A stretch of DNA of 64,000 nt from Heterobasidion occidentale (Eukaryota; Basidiomycota; Agaricomycetes; Russulales; Bondarzewiaceae): the NCBI GenBank assembly GCA_039111635.1, contig JBCAQO010000012.1:124001-188000 (forward strand), given 5' to 3'. This document shows positions 45,241 to 57,220 of this stretch, piece after piece (within the stretch, counting starts at the first letter, position 1; every line of letters begins with the position of its first letter). The translations under genes were made by a program, and so were the position numbers. The notes under the pieces are model-generated. The model was not told the origin of the DNA and made no database searches. It saw only the letters and a program-made list of their open reading frames with translations.

Positions 45241-47506
45241 ATGTCGACTCAAGACCTGCCCAACTTCGCCAAAACCATGTACGTCCGCCACCCATGCCTC
45301 CGCCGCCCCGCTCACGAACGCCTACCCAACCGCGCCCGCGCGCCAGCCAAGGCCCCACGCTCGTCGGCGCCTTCCTCAACCTCATCCTCTACGGCACCTT
45401 CCTCGCGCAGGCCGCGTTCTACTTCTCCACGCACAAGCGGTGCGTCGCGCCTCCTAGCCCCCCGCGTCTGACCCCAGCGCATCGCTCAAGCATGCCCATC
45501 TGCCAGCGATCACCAACGCTTCAGGCTCTTCGTGCGTGTGCCCGACGTCGTGTTCTTATCCTTTTTGTCAGCCCCACCGCTCATGCGCGTGCGCGCGCGC
45601 GCAGGTCGCGGCCCTCGTCCTGCTGGAAACCGTCAACTCCGTTTTTGCGATGTACTATTCCTACGATCGCCTCGTGAACAACTTCGGTGCGCCGCGCGTC
45701 TTCTCTCCTGTCCGACGCGTCCGTGGTCTCACGCGCGCGTGCGCGAACTTCGCAGGAAACATGGGCGCCCAGGCGGTCTCGAACTGGGGTCAGCGTCTTC
45801 CGCCGTCTGCTGTCCGGCCCTCTATCAGGCTGACCTTACCTCGCGCGCTTCGCAGCGTTTGGCATCGGTGAGTGCGTGCGTGCGTGCGTCGCGCTCCTGC
45901 GCCGCTGCTAGGCCCCCTCTGACCTCTGACGCGATATTTGACACAGGCCCTCTCACGAACGTATGTAAGCCCTCTTGACCCCCACCCGCGCTCCCGCCGA
46001 ACCCGCCGAACCCCCACCCCAACTGGGGCCTTGCAGGGCCTCATCGCGCTCGCGGTGCAGACGTTCTTCGCGTGGCGCATAAAGGTGCTCACGCACAGCA
46101 CTTGGATGGTCGCCGGCATCGTCGCCCTCTCCGTGATCTCCTGCCGTGAGTCCCCCGCCCGCCCGCCCGCCCCACTCCTCTCCTCCTCTTCCCTTTTGCG
46201 TCGCCTCGCTCACGCCTCGTCTCGTCTCGTTTCGGTGTGTGTCGTCTCGTCGCGCGCGCACGCAGTCGCCGCGACCGCCATCTTCCTCGTCGCCGCGATC
46301 CTCGTCCCGAGCCCGACCGTCTCCGCCGCGCGCATCTTCCGCCCCGTCGTCATCACCTGGCTCGTCGCCTCCGCCGCCGCAGACACCCTCATCAGCGGCG
46401 TCCTCGTCACCTACCTCGTGAGTCCGCGCGTCCCCGCGCGCCCGTGCGTACGCTGATCGCTGGCCCCGTCGTCGTGGCGTGGCGTGGTAGAGGAGACACA
46501 GGACCGGGTTTCCCGACACGGACGACGTGGTCAATAAGCTCATCCGGCGTGCGTCGCCCCTCCCTCCCTTGATTTTTTTTTCCTGACGAGCGTGCACAGT
46601 CACCGTCCAGACGGGCGCGATCACCTCGATATGGGCCATCGCAGACCTAGCCGTCTATTTGGGCGACGTGAGTGACCCTCTCCCTTGTGCACTCCCGCTG
46701 ACACCTGACCGAACCCACTGTCCGACCGACCGACCGACCGACCGGTGCACCGCCACCCCCAGCCAACCGCACAGTAAGCCGCCCTCTCCTCTCCCCTCCC
46801 CTCCCCTCCCCTCCGCACCATCGCGGCGTTCTGACCGGTCCACCCGTCCACCCGCAGCCACCTCATCTTCAACCTCGCGCTCGCCAAGCTCTACTCCAAC
46901 TCGCTCCTCTCAAGCCTCAACGCGCGCGACGGCTGGAAATACACCTCCGCGCTCGGCGCGAGCGGCGGTGGCGGCGGCGGCGGCGGTGGCGGGAGCAGCA
47001 GCTCGGGCGCCGCGCGGATCGAGTTCGAGCGGGTGAGTGCGCGGATCGGCCGTGTGTGGGTTGGGTTGCTGGTTCGCTCGCTGATCGCGCGTGGTGGACA
47101 CGCTTTGCTTTGCGGTAGCCGCCTGAGACCGTCGTGTCGCTCGCGCCGTCCGCCGGCCGCCCAGAGGTGCGCCGCGTTCCCAGTTGACTCTCTCGCGCAC
47201 GACGAGGTCTGATCGCCGTCTGTCCGTCCGTCTGTCCGTCTGTATGCGCGCGTTCCCTCCCTTTCTCGTTTCCTTCCTTCCTTCCTCCTGCAGGTCTTCG
47301 TCGACACCGAGGCGCACGAGATGCGCGACATGTCGACGCGGAAAAGCGCCGCCGACGACTACGACTACGACGACGGCGACGACGACAGTCCTGGCGGCGG
47401 CGACGGCGATGATGACAGCGGTCCCGGCGGTGGCAAAGGCGGTGGCGGTGGTCGTGATCATGACGGGCGGGAGTCGCGGGAGGACAAGGACCCGCCGCGG
47501 CTGTGA
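45241..47506 (+). CDS. DUF6534-type seven-helix membrane protein, copy 1
   Basis: Basidiomycete-expanded integral membrane protein of unknown function. Fifteen exons: 45241-45278, 45347-45439, 45507-45531, 45605-45686, 45756-45788, 45856-45867, 45947-45960, 46037-46145, 46266-46417, 46491-46548, 46600-46667, 46763-46773, 46858-47032, 47119-47166, 47294-47506; 376 residues. About seven hydrophobic helices, from LVGAFLNLILYGTFLAQAA through TVNSVFAMYYSYDRL and GLIALAVQTFFAWRIKVLT to LIFNLALAKLYSNSLLSSLN. The C-terminal tail has a Gly9 run, the family phrase VFVDTEAHEMRD, and a copy-specific Asp/Gly/Tyr-rich extension. Much GC-richer than copies 2-4. All exons keep frame. Confidence 0.88.
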
Positions 47507-50309
47507 TCCTTAGTAAGTAAGTGAGTTGGCGCCTGGCAGAGCGGATCGTCGGAGTGGATCGGCTCCGGGGTCGTGCGCTTCCGCCCCCCACCTTACCCCC
47601 TCGGATCGTCTGTGTTGGCGCGGCGCGGCGCGGCTTTCGTGCTGCCTTGGCACGGGAAGACCTCGTCCTCTGCGTCTTGGGTCCTCGCGTCTTGGGTCGG
47701 CGCGTTGCAGGTCGTAAGCGGGTGGCGGCCGCGCTGGATCTACGCTCAGCACGCCCTCGGCGTCGTGGACGAAACGCTGGACGAGCGAGCGCGGGGGGGA
47801 CTGTCATTTTGTGTCGCGCAGCGTACATACTACACGCATACATGATGCTCACATACGAGAGAACGAGCACGTCGCGCCGGGGCACACGGGGCCAGGTCAC
47901 GCGTTCGGATAGGCGGACACCATACCGTCGACAGCTGTGCGCCAGCCTGCCTCATCAGGGCCCCGTCCGCGGTGATCGACAGAACAGACGCCGACACCGC
48001 TCATTGAACGGCGATGCGGACTGGTGCCGGGCGCTGCACGCTGCATAACCTGCGGAGGGTCTGCGTGCCGTCGACTCCGAACTCGAGTGAGGGAGCCACG
48101 CGCGGCATGAGCCGACGTAGTGCCGACGTTCTGTCGATCTCAGTCTCTCGGACGTCGGAAGCGGTGGCTGGGCGTGGATCACACTCTGGACTGGCCGGAG
48201 ATCTCGCCTGCGGAGACCGGCGGCAGCGTTCCCGCCGCTTGTTCCGGCGGGCGCAGGGGGAGCTCGGAGTGCTCGCCGCCTGCGCTAACGCTCGATCGGG
48301 CGCGGCGACGCGGGAGCGCTCGAGTGGACCGAGTTCGGCAGACTAGAAGACTTGCGAGTCGGAGACCCCGGATTCAGACGCTCGGCGGATGAGCGCCCTC
48401 TGCCTCACGTTGTCCAGAACAGCGCGGGCTCGCGGCCCAGTGTCTTCACTGCGTGTGGTGCAGTCGGACGACCCTGCACAAGCCTCGCGGGTCGGGGCAC
48501 ACGCAGGCACCGCTGCTCTGGCAGAGCGCTTCTGAAGCTCGTCCGCCGATGGCGCCCTGAACCTTTTGTGTCTGTCGCGCAGATTCTGATGCGGCAGCAT
48601 CAGTGGTCTGAGCGTGGGTGATTTGCGTGTGGACAATTGTTTCTTTGTGGGACGCTCGCGGGCCGCGAGTCCTGCGAAGGTAAGATCCCTTCCCTTCTCA
48701 GGGAAGGCACTCGCCCGTTCACAGCGCATGTCGCCCTAGCTATGGAGTCGACTGAACTGAGACAAGAACGACGCCGGATCTCGTTTTGGGGCTGCGTAAC
48801 TTGTGTGTCTTCCTTGGAAACTTAGAAAGACACACAAGATCATCGAGCAGGACGTATGGCGTGCCATATGCGAGAGCGAGGGCAGACGCGTAAGATGGTG
48901 TGAATTGGTGAGAACGTAACCACGGTAGGACAGGGCACAAGAAGTCGCAGTGTCAACGATAGAGCAAAAAGTATACGGCTTCCTTAACATTTCACAGCTT
49001 TAAGACAGCATAAAGACAAATACGGGGAGAGGACAACGCCACGCAGTCATCGCGATTGGCGACAGTTCGCGACCACCGTGCCACGCCCGCGGCGCAGCGA
49101 TGGCGCTGCGGTTGACAGATCGCTGATAATGGGGGCTTGGGTCATCGGGATCTGGGAGCCAGCGAGAGTTAGACAGCATGCCCGGCCGGCGGGAGCCTCC
49201 AATCACGTCGCTCGAACACACTGCAGGACGCCACAACAGGCCACATCCTTCTTTTCATACTTGCGTTTGCGCCATGACCAGACGACCAAGGGCTCGACAC
49301 TGCCTCAGCCCGACATCACCGTTTCAGTTGTGCGAGTCGACATGCGAGCCCCATATAGGAGATATTTCATCATGCCAGATACGTCTTGATATAGCGCATT
49401 CAGTTCAGAGTAGGATTCCTTCAAGGTCACGTCCCGGCGTGAGATGTTAAGTTCAGTGGGTATTCGAGTTGGCTGTACATAGGAAAGGTGAGTGCCTGTC
49501 TTTGGCAAGGGAATGACCTTCTGTTTAACATCCGCCGCCGCCGTTCTCACGAGTACAGCCTAGTCTCCTGACGCCGTTCCTTCTACCTCCGACGTGGGGG
49601 CACCATGAGCTCCGCTTCCGAGTTGGCTTGCTATCATAAGTCGTTTCAGACACGCTGAGATCTTTTCGGAATGATCAGCGATCCAGCGTGCGAGCGACAG
49701 CCCCACTTCTTTCCGAATTCCGGCATGCAAAGAGCTGATGAGAAGCAAAGCATACTGCATGTGGGGCTCTGAAGGCACAGAGTGAGTGGTCGAGTTGGCC
49801 CTGAGGATGTTTGTCTCAAACGGGGGAAACTTTGCCTCTGGACCCTGGTGTCCGTTTTTCACGTCATCGTGCATCCGGTGGGCTGTACTCCACATTAACG
49901 GTACGCTAATTCTTATCGCGCGACAGGATCTGATGGTGCCAAAGGGATTAACGGCTCGGGGCTCAAGTTTTCATTGGCGAATTGAATAGGAGACAGTGTC
50001 CACGAGCGTTCCGAATCAACTCCTGTGTTCCAGCCCCTCCTGGGCCATCAGATGGAGGTGCGGCGAAGGTGCGGCGCCTATCAGATGATTCATGGGTCAC
50101 AGCTCGCATCAGATGCCAAAATCTCTGTCTACTGGTCAATCTTGTCCTTGCCCCTTGTCGTCGTTATTGGTGTGGCGACCTTGAGGTAGGCTCCCCATGC
50201 AGGCGCATCAAGTCACCGGGTTTGCATTGTGTCAATATAACCCAACGTTTCAGGGTTTAAGGCTGGGCTTCCGTGCGTCAAATCCATTCCTGCCCTTCGC
50301 CCTTGTACC
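47507..50309. other. Gene-poor interval
   Basis: No family recognised. A 111-codon minus-strand ORF (49560-49895) with a helical middle (EVGLSLARWIADHSEKISA) is the only candidate and is weak. GC falls from left to right across this stretch. Confidence 0.4.
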
Positions 50310-52133
50310 ATGGCCAGCCCTACCGATGCCCTGCCAAATTTCGCGCAGACTGTGTACGTCTTCCGACCCGTCGTCGATCTTCCTCGTTGATTGACCACTT
50401 GCTTTCCATAGACAAGGGCCCACTCTCATAGGGCTGTTTCTCAACCTCATCTTATACGGCACCTTTATCTCGCAGGCGCATTTCTACTTCTCTACGTTCA
50501 AACGGTTCGCTCGCTTTACTGATGCTAATCGCATAACTGACACTGAACCGTGCATCCCAGAGATCAACGATGGTTTAAGATATTTGTGCGCATTCATTCG
50601 GATGGTCATCCGATAACAAATGTGTTCTTATGAAAATACAGATTGCCAGCCTTGTGTTCTTTGAGACCATCAACTCGGTGTTTGCGATGTATTATAGCTA
50701 CGATAGGCTCGTTAATAACTTTGGTACGCCGCCTCCTACCTTCTTGAGAGAATGATCAGTCTTGAATGAATTTGTGTAGGAGATATGCCTGCTCAGGCGG
50801 TCTCGAATTGGGGTATGTACTAAATCCTATGATTTGCGATGAGGTCTGTATTGAGCAACTGCGATATCCTTTCAGCTTTTGGTATCGGCAAGTCTTTTTC
50901 TTCGTTTTCTCGGTATCGCGTTTCTTACGGTGCACTCACAGGTCCTCTCACTAATGTAGGCGCTTCGCATTCAAGTATCTACGTTGAAGCTGACTGAATG
51001 TCTTGTAGGGCATCATCGCAATGTCTGTCCAGACATTCTTCGCTTGGAGGGTGAAGGTCCTCACGAATCAGGTTTGGATGATGGTCGCGATCACCTTTCT
51101 GTCCGTCATCTCGTCTCGTGAGCACTCCTTGTTATGCATTGCTATTCATAGCCTCACCTCGTCCAGTTGCTGCTATGGCAATCTTCTTCGTGGCCGCCAT
51201 TCTTATCCCCAGCCCCACGGTGTCGGCGGCCCAGATTTACAAACCCGTTGTCATCACCTGGCTGGTTGGCTCCGCGCTCGCGGATACGCTCATCAGCGGC
51301 GTCTTAGTCTTCCATCTGGTACGACACTTCCTGTGAATTCATTGAAGAAACTGAAGCCGTTCCTCCCAGAGAAGAAACAGGAGCGCCTTTTCCACGACAA
51401 ATGACGCTATCAACAGAATCATTCGGCGTGCGTGTCTTTCGGGTTGCATTGGCTTCTGCTTTCGGTTCTTATTCGATGTCGGTTACAGTTACTGTCCAAA
51501 CTGGTGTGATCACATCAGTGTGGGCTATCATAGACCTTGGTGTTTACCTAGGCGACGTGAGTCCCCATCCTTTTAGTCATCGCACTCAGTTAACTCATTA
51601 CTGCGCCCTCATCATAGCCGACCGCCCAGTAAGCAGTTTTAACCCATCGAACGTGGAATTTGCATTGATTATAATGTACCCCTGCATTCAGTCATGTGAT
51701 CTTCAACCTCTCCCTCGCTAAACTGTATTCAAACTCTCTTCTTTCGAGTCTCAACTCTCGCGAGGGCTGGAAATATACATCGGCCCTAGACGCCAGTGGG
51801 AGAAGCGAGGACGCAACGAGAGGTCCACAGAGGATAAGGGTGGGTCAAGCCTGACTTTGACATCGTTTATATATCGTTCTTAACGTCGCATTTTTGTAAC
51901 TTACAGCCGCCAAACGTCGTCTTCTCATCGCAATCTGTTCGGCCTGAAGTAAGTCGAATCTTCGCGCTTGGGTCTACTTGTCTTGACTCGTCTGTCTATC
52001 TCTGCAGGTGTTCATAGACATCGAATCTCACGAGCTGCGCGATACGTCGGCCGACGCGAAGCGCGCTGCGGACACCACGACGTCAGGCTATTATCGCGAC
52101 TCCGCCAATACTAAACAATCCGTCACGCTTTAA
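50310..52133 (+). CDS. DUF6534-type seven-helix membrane protein, copy 2
   Basis: Same family and exon plan as copy 1: 50310-50353, 50412-50504, 50561-50585, 50642-50723, 50780-50812, 50876-50887, 50943-50956, 51009-51117, 51167-51318, 51370-51427, 51489-51556, 51618-51628, 51692-51839, 51907-51948, 52008-52133; 338 residues, all in frame. Helices include LIGLFLNLILYGTFISQAHF, ETINSVFAMYYSYDRL and IIAMSVQTFFAWRVKVLT. The tail has VFIDIESHELRD. The intron after exon 6 starts with GC (50888), not GT. Distinctly lower GC than copy 1. Confidence 0.9.
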
Positions 52134-53287
52134 TCGGGTTTTTCTCGCAACTTTCGATGTACACTTATTTGGGCGTAGGTTCCGGCTCTGGCCTGTTTGC
52201 ACGATTGTGATATATGGACATATTGTAACTCATGACTCCCGTTCGTGAGCTTCGGTCAGGCTCAAACGTATAAAGTAAGTGCCTCTCTCGTGTCCTTTTA
52301 AAGGTCAGGTTTGGATACTCGCGCCCCGGCGGATTCGCTACGCTCATTTTATTACCATACCATCATATGGCAAGGTAAGAGCTCAGGGATGGTGAGGGCT
52401 ACGACATCATGCTGGTACAGGAGGGTGTCGCATTGGCTTTCGTTGTACAGTGACCTTCGCCCGAGTCGCGATAGCCCATCGGGATTGTCGTCAGCGGTAG
52501 GCAAGTCTTATCCCTATGCACAAGACGACTATCTTCTGGTGTTGGGTCGCCCAAGGAAACTCAGTCTTATCGCATCAACGATGAAGATGGCCATGAGAAG
52601 GTCGGAGTGATCCCCTCATACTGCGCGTGCGCGTAAAGTCCGAGCATTGCGTTATGTACCAGGCACGTCAGGAAGGAACCGCAGTACCCAAAGAATTGTT
52701 GGACACCTTCAGACTTGGTTGAAGTTCTCCATGTCGCCCGGAGGCCGGCGCCCGTCGTACCGCGGCAATTTCCGGTGCCCCTTGTCAACTCCCTTCATCA
52801 GTCTGTAACCGACGCACAGCTCTGCACTACTTCTGCACTGCGCTCATGTCTGAATCTAGGGCGTATTTCAATGGGACGTCAACCCGTGATCACTGGTAGC
52901 AGGCGAACTGTTCTTTAGATCGCACGCCTGTACTCTACGATGGCAAAGCGGACCTGCGGGATTTCCGCGCCGAAGTCGGTCATCATTTCCTCATCGAAAG
53001 GATTTGAGGCAAGGGCAGCCCTGCTGACCGAGCATCAGACGAAAACGAAGCGTCTATCAGGGATTCTTTGTGTTACCACCGAGTTCATCAGATGAGCCAT
53101 CCCAATCAGGTGGACAAGTACTTGTCCGAGTCGCTCGAAGTTCAACACTGTGATGGCCTTCAGTCACTGCGCTCGTCAAGTCGCGGGACGCTGTTTTCTA
53201 TAAGGGTTTCGCTGGACTCTACGGCATCGGTCCTTACTGGTGTGAGGCTTGTCCCTACGCTGCACCCCGATTTACTGGAGACTCGCG
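52134..53287. other. Intergenic between DUF6534 copies 2 and 3
   Basis: No gene. A short phrase near 52924-52998 (VLYDGKADLRDFRAEVGHHF, then a stop) resembles retrotransposon Gag-like sequence but is too short to call. Confidence 0.4.
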
Positions 53288-55128
53288 ATGGCTAGTGCTC
53301 TGAGCGCCCTTCCCGATTTTGCGGTGACCGTGTATGTCTCTCAAATTCTCTCCTCGATCCTACTCACTTTGCTACGGTCACCCGCAGGCAGGGACCCACC
53401 CTCATTGGACTGTTTCTTAACTTAATTTTATATGGCACATTCATCTCGCAGGCGCATTTTTACTTCTCAACTTTCAAACGGTTCGTCCACCATGTTAATA
53501 TGCTAAATAAGTGAAGAAAATTAAACTTCTGTCTCTAGAGACCAGCGACGGTTCAAAATATTTGTGCGCCTTTACGTTTAGTGTTTCTGGCGGCCGTAGA
53601 GCTCACAAGTATTTTCGCCATGCTGCAGATCGCTAGTCTTGTATTTTTCGAAACCGTCAACTCGGTGTTTGCGATGTATTATAGCTATGATCGTCTCGTC
53701 AACAATTTTGGTGCGCCGCACGTCGCCCACGGAGTGTCTGCATGACTCACCTAAAGGACATCAATAGGAGATATGACCGCTCAGGCAGTTTCGGATTGGG
53801 GTGAGTCTGAGCTCTTCCATTGCGAATATTTCAGGCTGATTTAGCCAAAAAATATTTTAGCTTTCGGCATCGGTGCGTTTTTTTCGCTCGTTTGTCTGAA
53901 AATGCCTGCTGTCTGACTGCACACACCAGGCCCTTTGACAAATGTACGTATCAAGCATCGACACTCGTCGTGGAACAATCACTTATCGTATCAAAGGGCA
54001 TCATTGCGATGTCCGTACAGACTTTTTTTGCGTGGAGGGTCAAAGTCCTCACAAGCAACATGTGGATAATGATCGTGATCGTGTTTCTAGCGACCGTATC
54101 AGCTCGTGAGTGCTTCAAGTCATGTCAATTGATGCGACAATGGGCCTGATCTCCTTGGACAGTCGCTGCCATCACGATGTTCTTCGTTGCCGCGATCCTC
54201 GTCCCAAGTCCCACGGTGTCTGCTGCGCAATTCCAACCTGTGGTCATAATCTGGCTGGTTTGCTCCTCTCTGGCCGACACGCTCATCAGCCTCGTCCTGG
54301 TATTCTACTTGGTAAGGGTCCATCACCAGACCTTTTCAAGGAAGCTGAACAACATGCGGCTTCAGAGAAGACACAAAAGCGGCTTCGTTACAACGAATGA
54401 TGCAATCAATAAGATTATTCGGCGTACGTGATGCTTCTCTTATATCCCTATTTTGCGGTTCTTATTAGACACGGATCGCAGTCACTGTTCAGACCGGTGC
54501 CATCACATCGGTGTGGGCCGTTGTAGACCTCGGGGTTTATCTGGGTGACGTGAGTCAGTCCCTTCTTATCACCACCCTCAACTGATCGATGTGGATTTCA
54601 TGAACAGTCTACTGCGCAGTGAGTAAAACCTGTTCATCAAACGCGGTCGACATCCTGAAGCTGTCCACTAAACTCAGCCATGTGATCTTCAACCTCTCCC
54701 TCGCCAAACTTTATTCAAACTCTCTTTGTCGAGTCTCAACTCGCGCGAAGGCTGGAAGTATACGTCGGGTTTGGGTGACAGCGGTAGAAGTACGGATGGT
54801 AATCACACCACTCGCGGAAAGCAAAGGGTGAGCACTTGATTTTCAGGGCCTCTTCGTTTCTCTATTCTCACACTTCCTTCTCATCGAGAAGCCACAGCCG
54901 AAGGTCGTGACCTTCTCATCAACAGCCGTGCGTCCAGAGGTACATAGAACCATCTATCTCCCGGCCCGATTACTCGCTAAATTTACTCATGCGTGGCCGT
55001 AGGTATACATAGATATTGAATCTCACGAGCTGCGCGACGTATCATCAAACATGAAACATGTCCCTGATACCAAGATGTCGACTGATCACGAGATGTCCTC
55101 CACAACAAAAGAATCTGAGACTCTCTGA
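53288..55128 (+). CDS. DUF6534-type seven-helix membrane protein, copy 3
   Basis: Exons: 53288-53331, 53388-53480, 53539-53563, 53629-53710, 53768-53800, 53861-53872, 53930-53943, 53997-54105, 54163-54311, 54366-54423, 54482-54549, 54608-54618, 54678-54827, 54898-54939, 55003-55128; about 338 residues. Exon 9 is one codon shorter than in the other copies. Exon 13 is one base short: after LAKLYSNSL the frame is lost at about 54724-54728 (a T run). Copies 2 and 4 keep frame there, and the exon phase predicts one more base. So this is either a real one-base deletion or, more likely, an under-counted T run. The tail VYIDIESHELRD is intact downstream. Confidence 0.85.
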
Positions 55129-55691
55129 TCGTCTTCATGGTAGATCAGCGTGTGCACATACCTTGGCTATGCTTTCATTGTTTCGAGCTTTGTGTGCTTC
55201 TGTGATCTACCGTCTACTGTGTAATGGTCGACACTGTACTCTGTCCCACGAAAAAAAATTGTATATAGGAGAGACCCACCCCATCGATTCGTCATCGACT
55301 ATTTATCAGTCTGCTGAGGAGACTAACGAAACGATGTTTGTCGCCTTTCCAGCCTTAATTCACTATGTTTGATTCGATTGACATAACCAAGGAGTTGTCA
55401 TTAAGGGATTTTGTTTGAAATACGTTTTTGATCGGTGACAGAGCGCCACTAGGCAGCAACGTTGACCACTCTCTTTCAACCTCTGACGTGGTCTCTAGAT
55501 ATCCGTATCTGACGTCAGGGCTTCAATACGGCCCTAGCTGCGAGAATGTGCAAAAGGCACCCCCCAGAAGCAGATCCTTCGAGCTTGCACATAGGATTAA
55601 AGCAGGCCCCAGAGCGTCAATCGGAGTTGGCTTTTTGGCGCCTCGCAATCCCACAAACATAAGTGAGTCGCTTGTTGCTACTACCCTGACG
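55129..55691. other. Intergenic upstream of LST8
   Basis: No gene seen. An ORF frame open upstream of the LST8 ATG has no family resemblance and is taken as non-coding. Confidence 0.5.
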
Positions 55692-57220
55692 ATGCCATCT
55701 CAGAACGCTGCTGCAAAAGCAAATTTGTCTCACCATGATATGTCTGTCATACTTGTCACTGGCTCGTACGATCATGAAATACGCTTTTGGGAGGCCTGGA
55801 GTGGTATCTGCTCGAGGACTATTGCTCGTTCTGGAGAGATAGGCGTGCGGTCCATTCTCTACCTTGACATCCGTCCTTATTAGCTCATGCAGTGGCATTG
55901 CACGTAGCAAGTAAATCGACTTGCTATCTCACCAGAGTGAGAAAAAACATGGCCTCTTCTCCCAGCTGGTCTGCTAACTTACCCTTATAGCAAGCGATTG
56001 TTGGCTGCTGCAATTCATAAGAAAGTCAACGTCTATGAGATCGCAAGTTCATCCTCAACACCGGTATATTGGCCATTGTTGTGTCTCTCTCTCCACAATA
56101 ACTATCTTTCCCGTCGTCTAGGCCATCACTTTCGAGGCGCATACGATGAATGTTACATCGGTGTCTTTTCATAGCCAAGGGAAATGGCTAGTAACAGGGA
56201 GCGAGGATGGGATGATAAAAATATGGGATTTACGGTCAGCCTACTGATCGCAACAATTTCTGTATCACTATTGACTCTATTCCAATAGAAGCACGAATCT
56301 CCACCGAAGCTATAACAACGAGGCTCCAGGTGAGATAGTCTTTTCTAACTGTAATACATATATCTCAGACGCGCTATCCTTTTAGTCAACGATGTCTGTG
56401 TGCACCCCAATCAAGGCGAGCTGATCTCCTGCGATCAAGCGGGTCGAATCAGGCAATGGGATTTGTCCGAGAACATATGTACCCACGAACTCGTAGTGAT
56501 ATTTCATACTTCATCATTGGACCTACAGATTGATTCTTTCTTCCGACAAAGACTCCTGCTGGAGACGTGCCCATACGTTCTGTGACACTTGCCTCAGATG
56601 TTTCATGCTTGGTAGCCGGCAACAACAAGGTATTTATTTTCGATGACCTACGGCATCCTCACTCATGTTTTTCAGGGCGAGTGCTACGCGTGGAAAATTA
56701 ACGAAGAAAGTTCGCAGCTATCCCGTTTCCAACCGGTCACCAAATTTCAGGCTCATTCAAAGTACCTCACTCGATGTCTTCTCAGCCCCGATTTAAAGTG
56801 AGTTAGCCCGCGAACATCCAGCTTCTCTTCCTTCTTGATATGCAGATATCTTGCAACATGTTCAGCCGATGCGACAGTGAAAATCTGGTCAACATCACCC
56901 AATCACGAATTCAAGCTGGATAAAGTACTCCAAGGTCATCAGCGATGGGTGTGGGATTGCGCTTTCAGTGCTGACGGGGCATATCTAGTCACAGGCGAGT
57001 ATCCTTCAACCTAAAAAGTAGCCACAGACGTTCAGCCGCGACCTACCAGCTTCTTCCGATCACACTGCGCGGCTATGGGAAATGGCATCTGGTGAGACGG
57101 TTAGACAATACAACGGGCATCATAAAGGTCTGGTTCTCTAGTATTCGATTGAGGTGAGGCTTCTGATGGACATCAAATCCAGCGGCGGTCTGCTGCGCTC
57201 TCCATGATGGCGCCGCTTGA
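55692..57220 (+). CDS. LST8: TOR complex subunit Lst8 (WD40)
   Basis: Seven-bladed WD40 protein that binds the TOR kinase domain in TORC1 and TORC2. Eleven exons: 55692-55844, 55908-55936, 55991-56063, 56122-56234, 56289-56329, 56386-56492, 56552-56629, 56676-56797, 56846-56994, 57050-57127, 57183-57220; 326 residues, close to the family norm. Diagnostic segments are [84 protein letters not shown] and [15 protein letters not shown]. The intron after exon 9 starts with GC (56995). This housekeeping gene sits inside the DUF6534 array, so the array was built around it. Confidence 0.93.
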
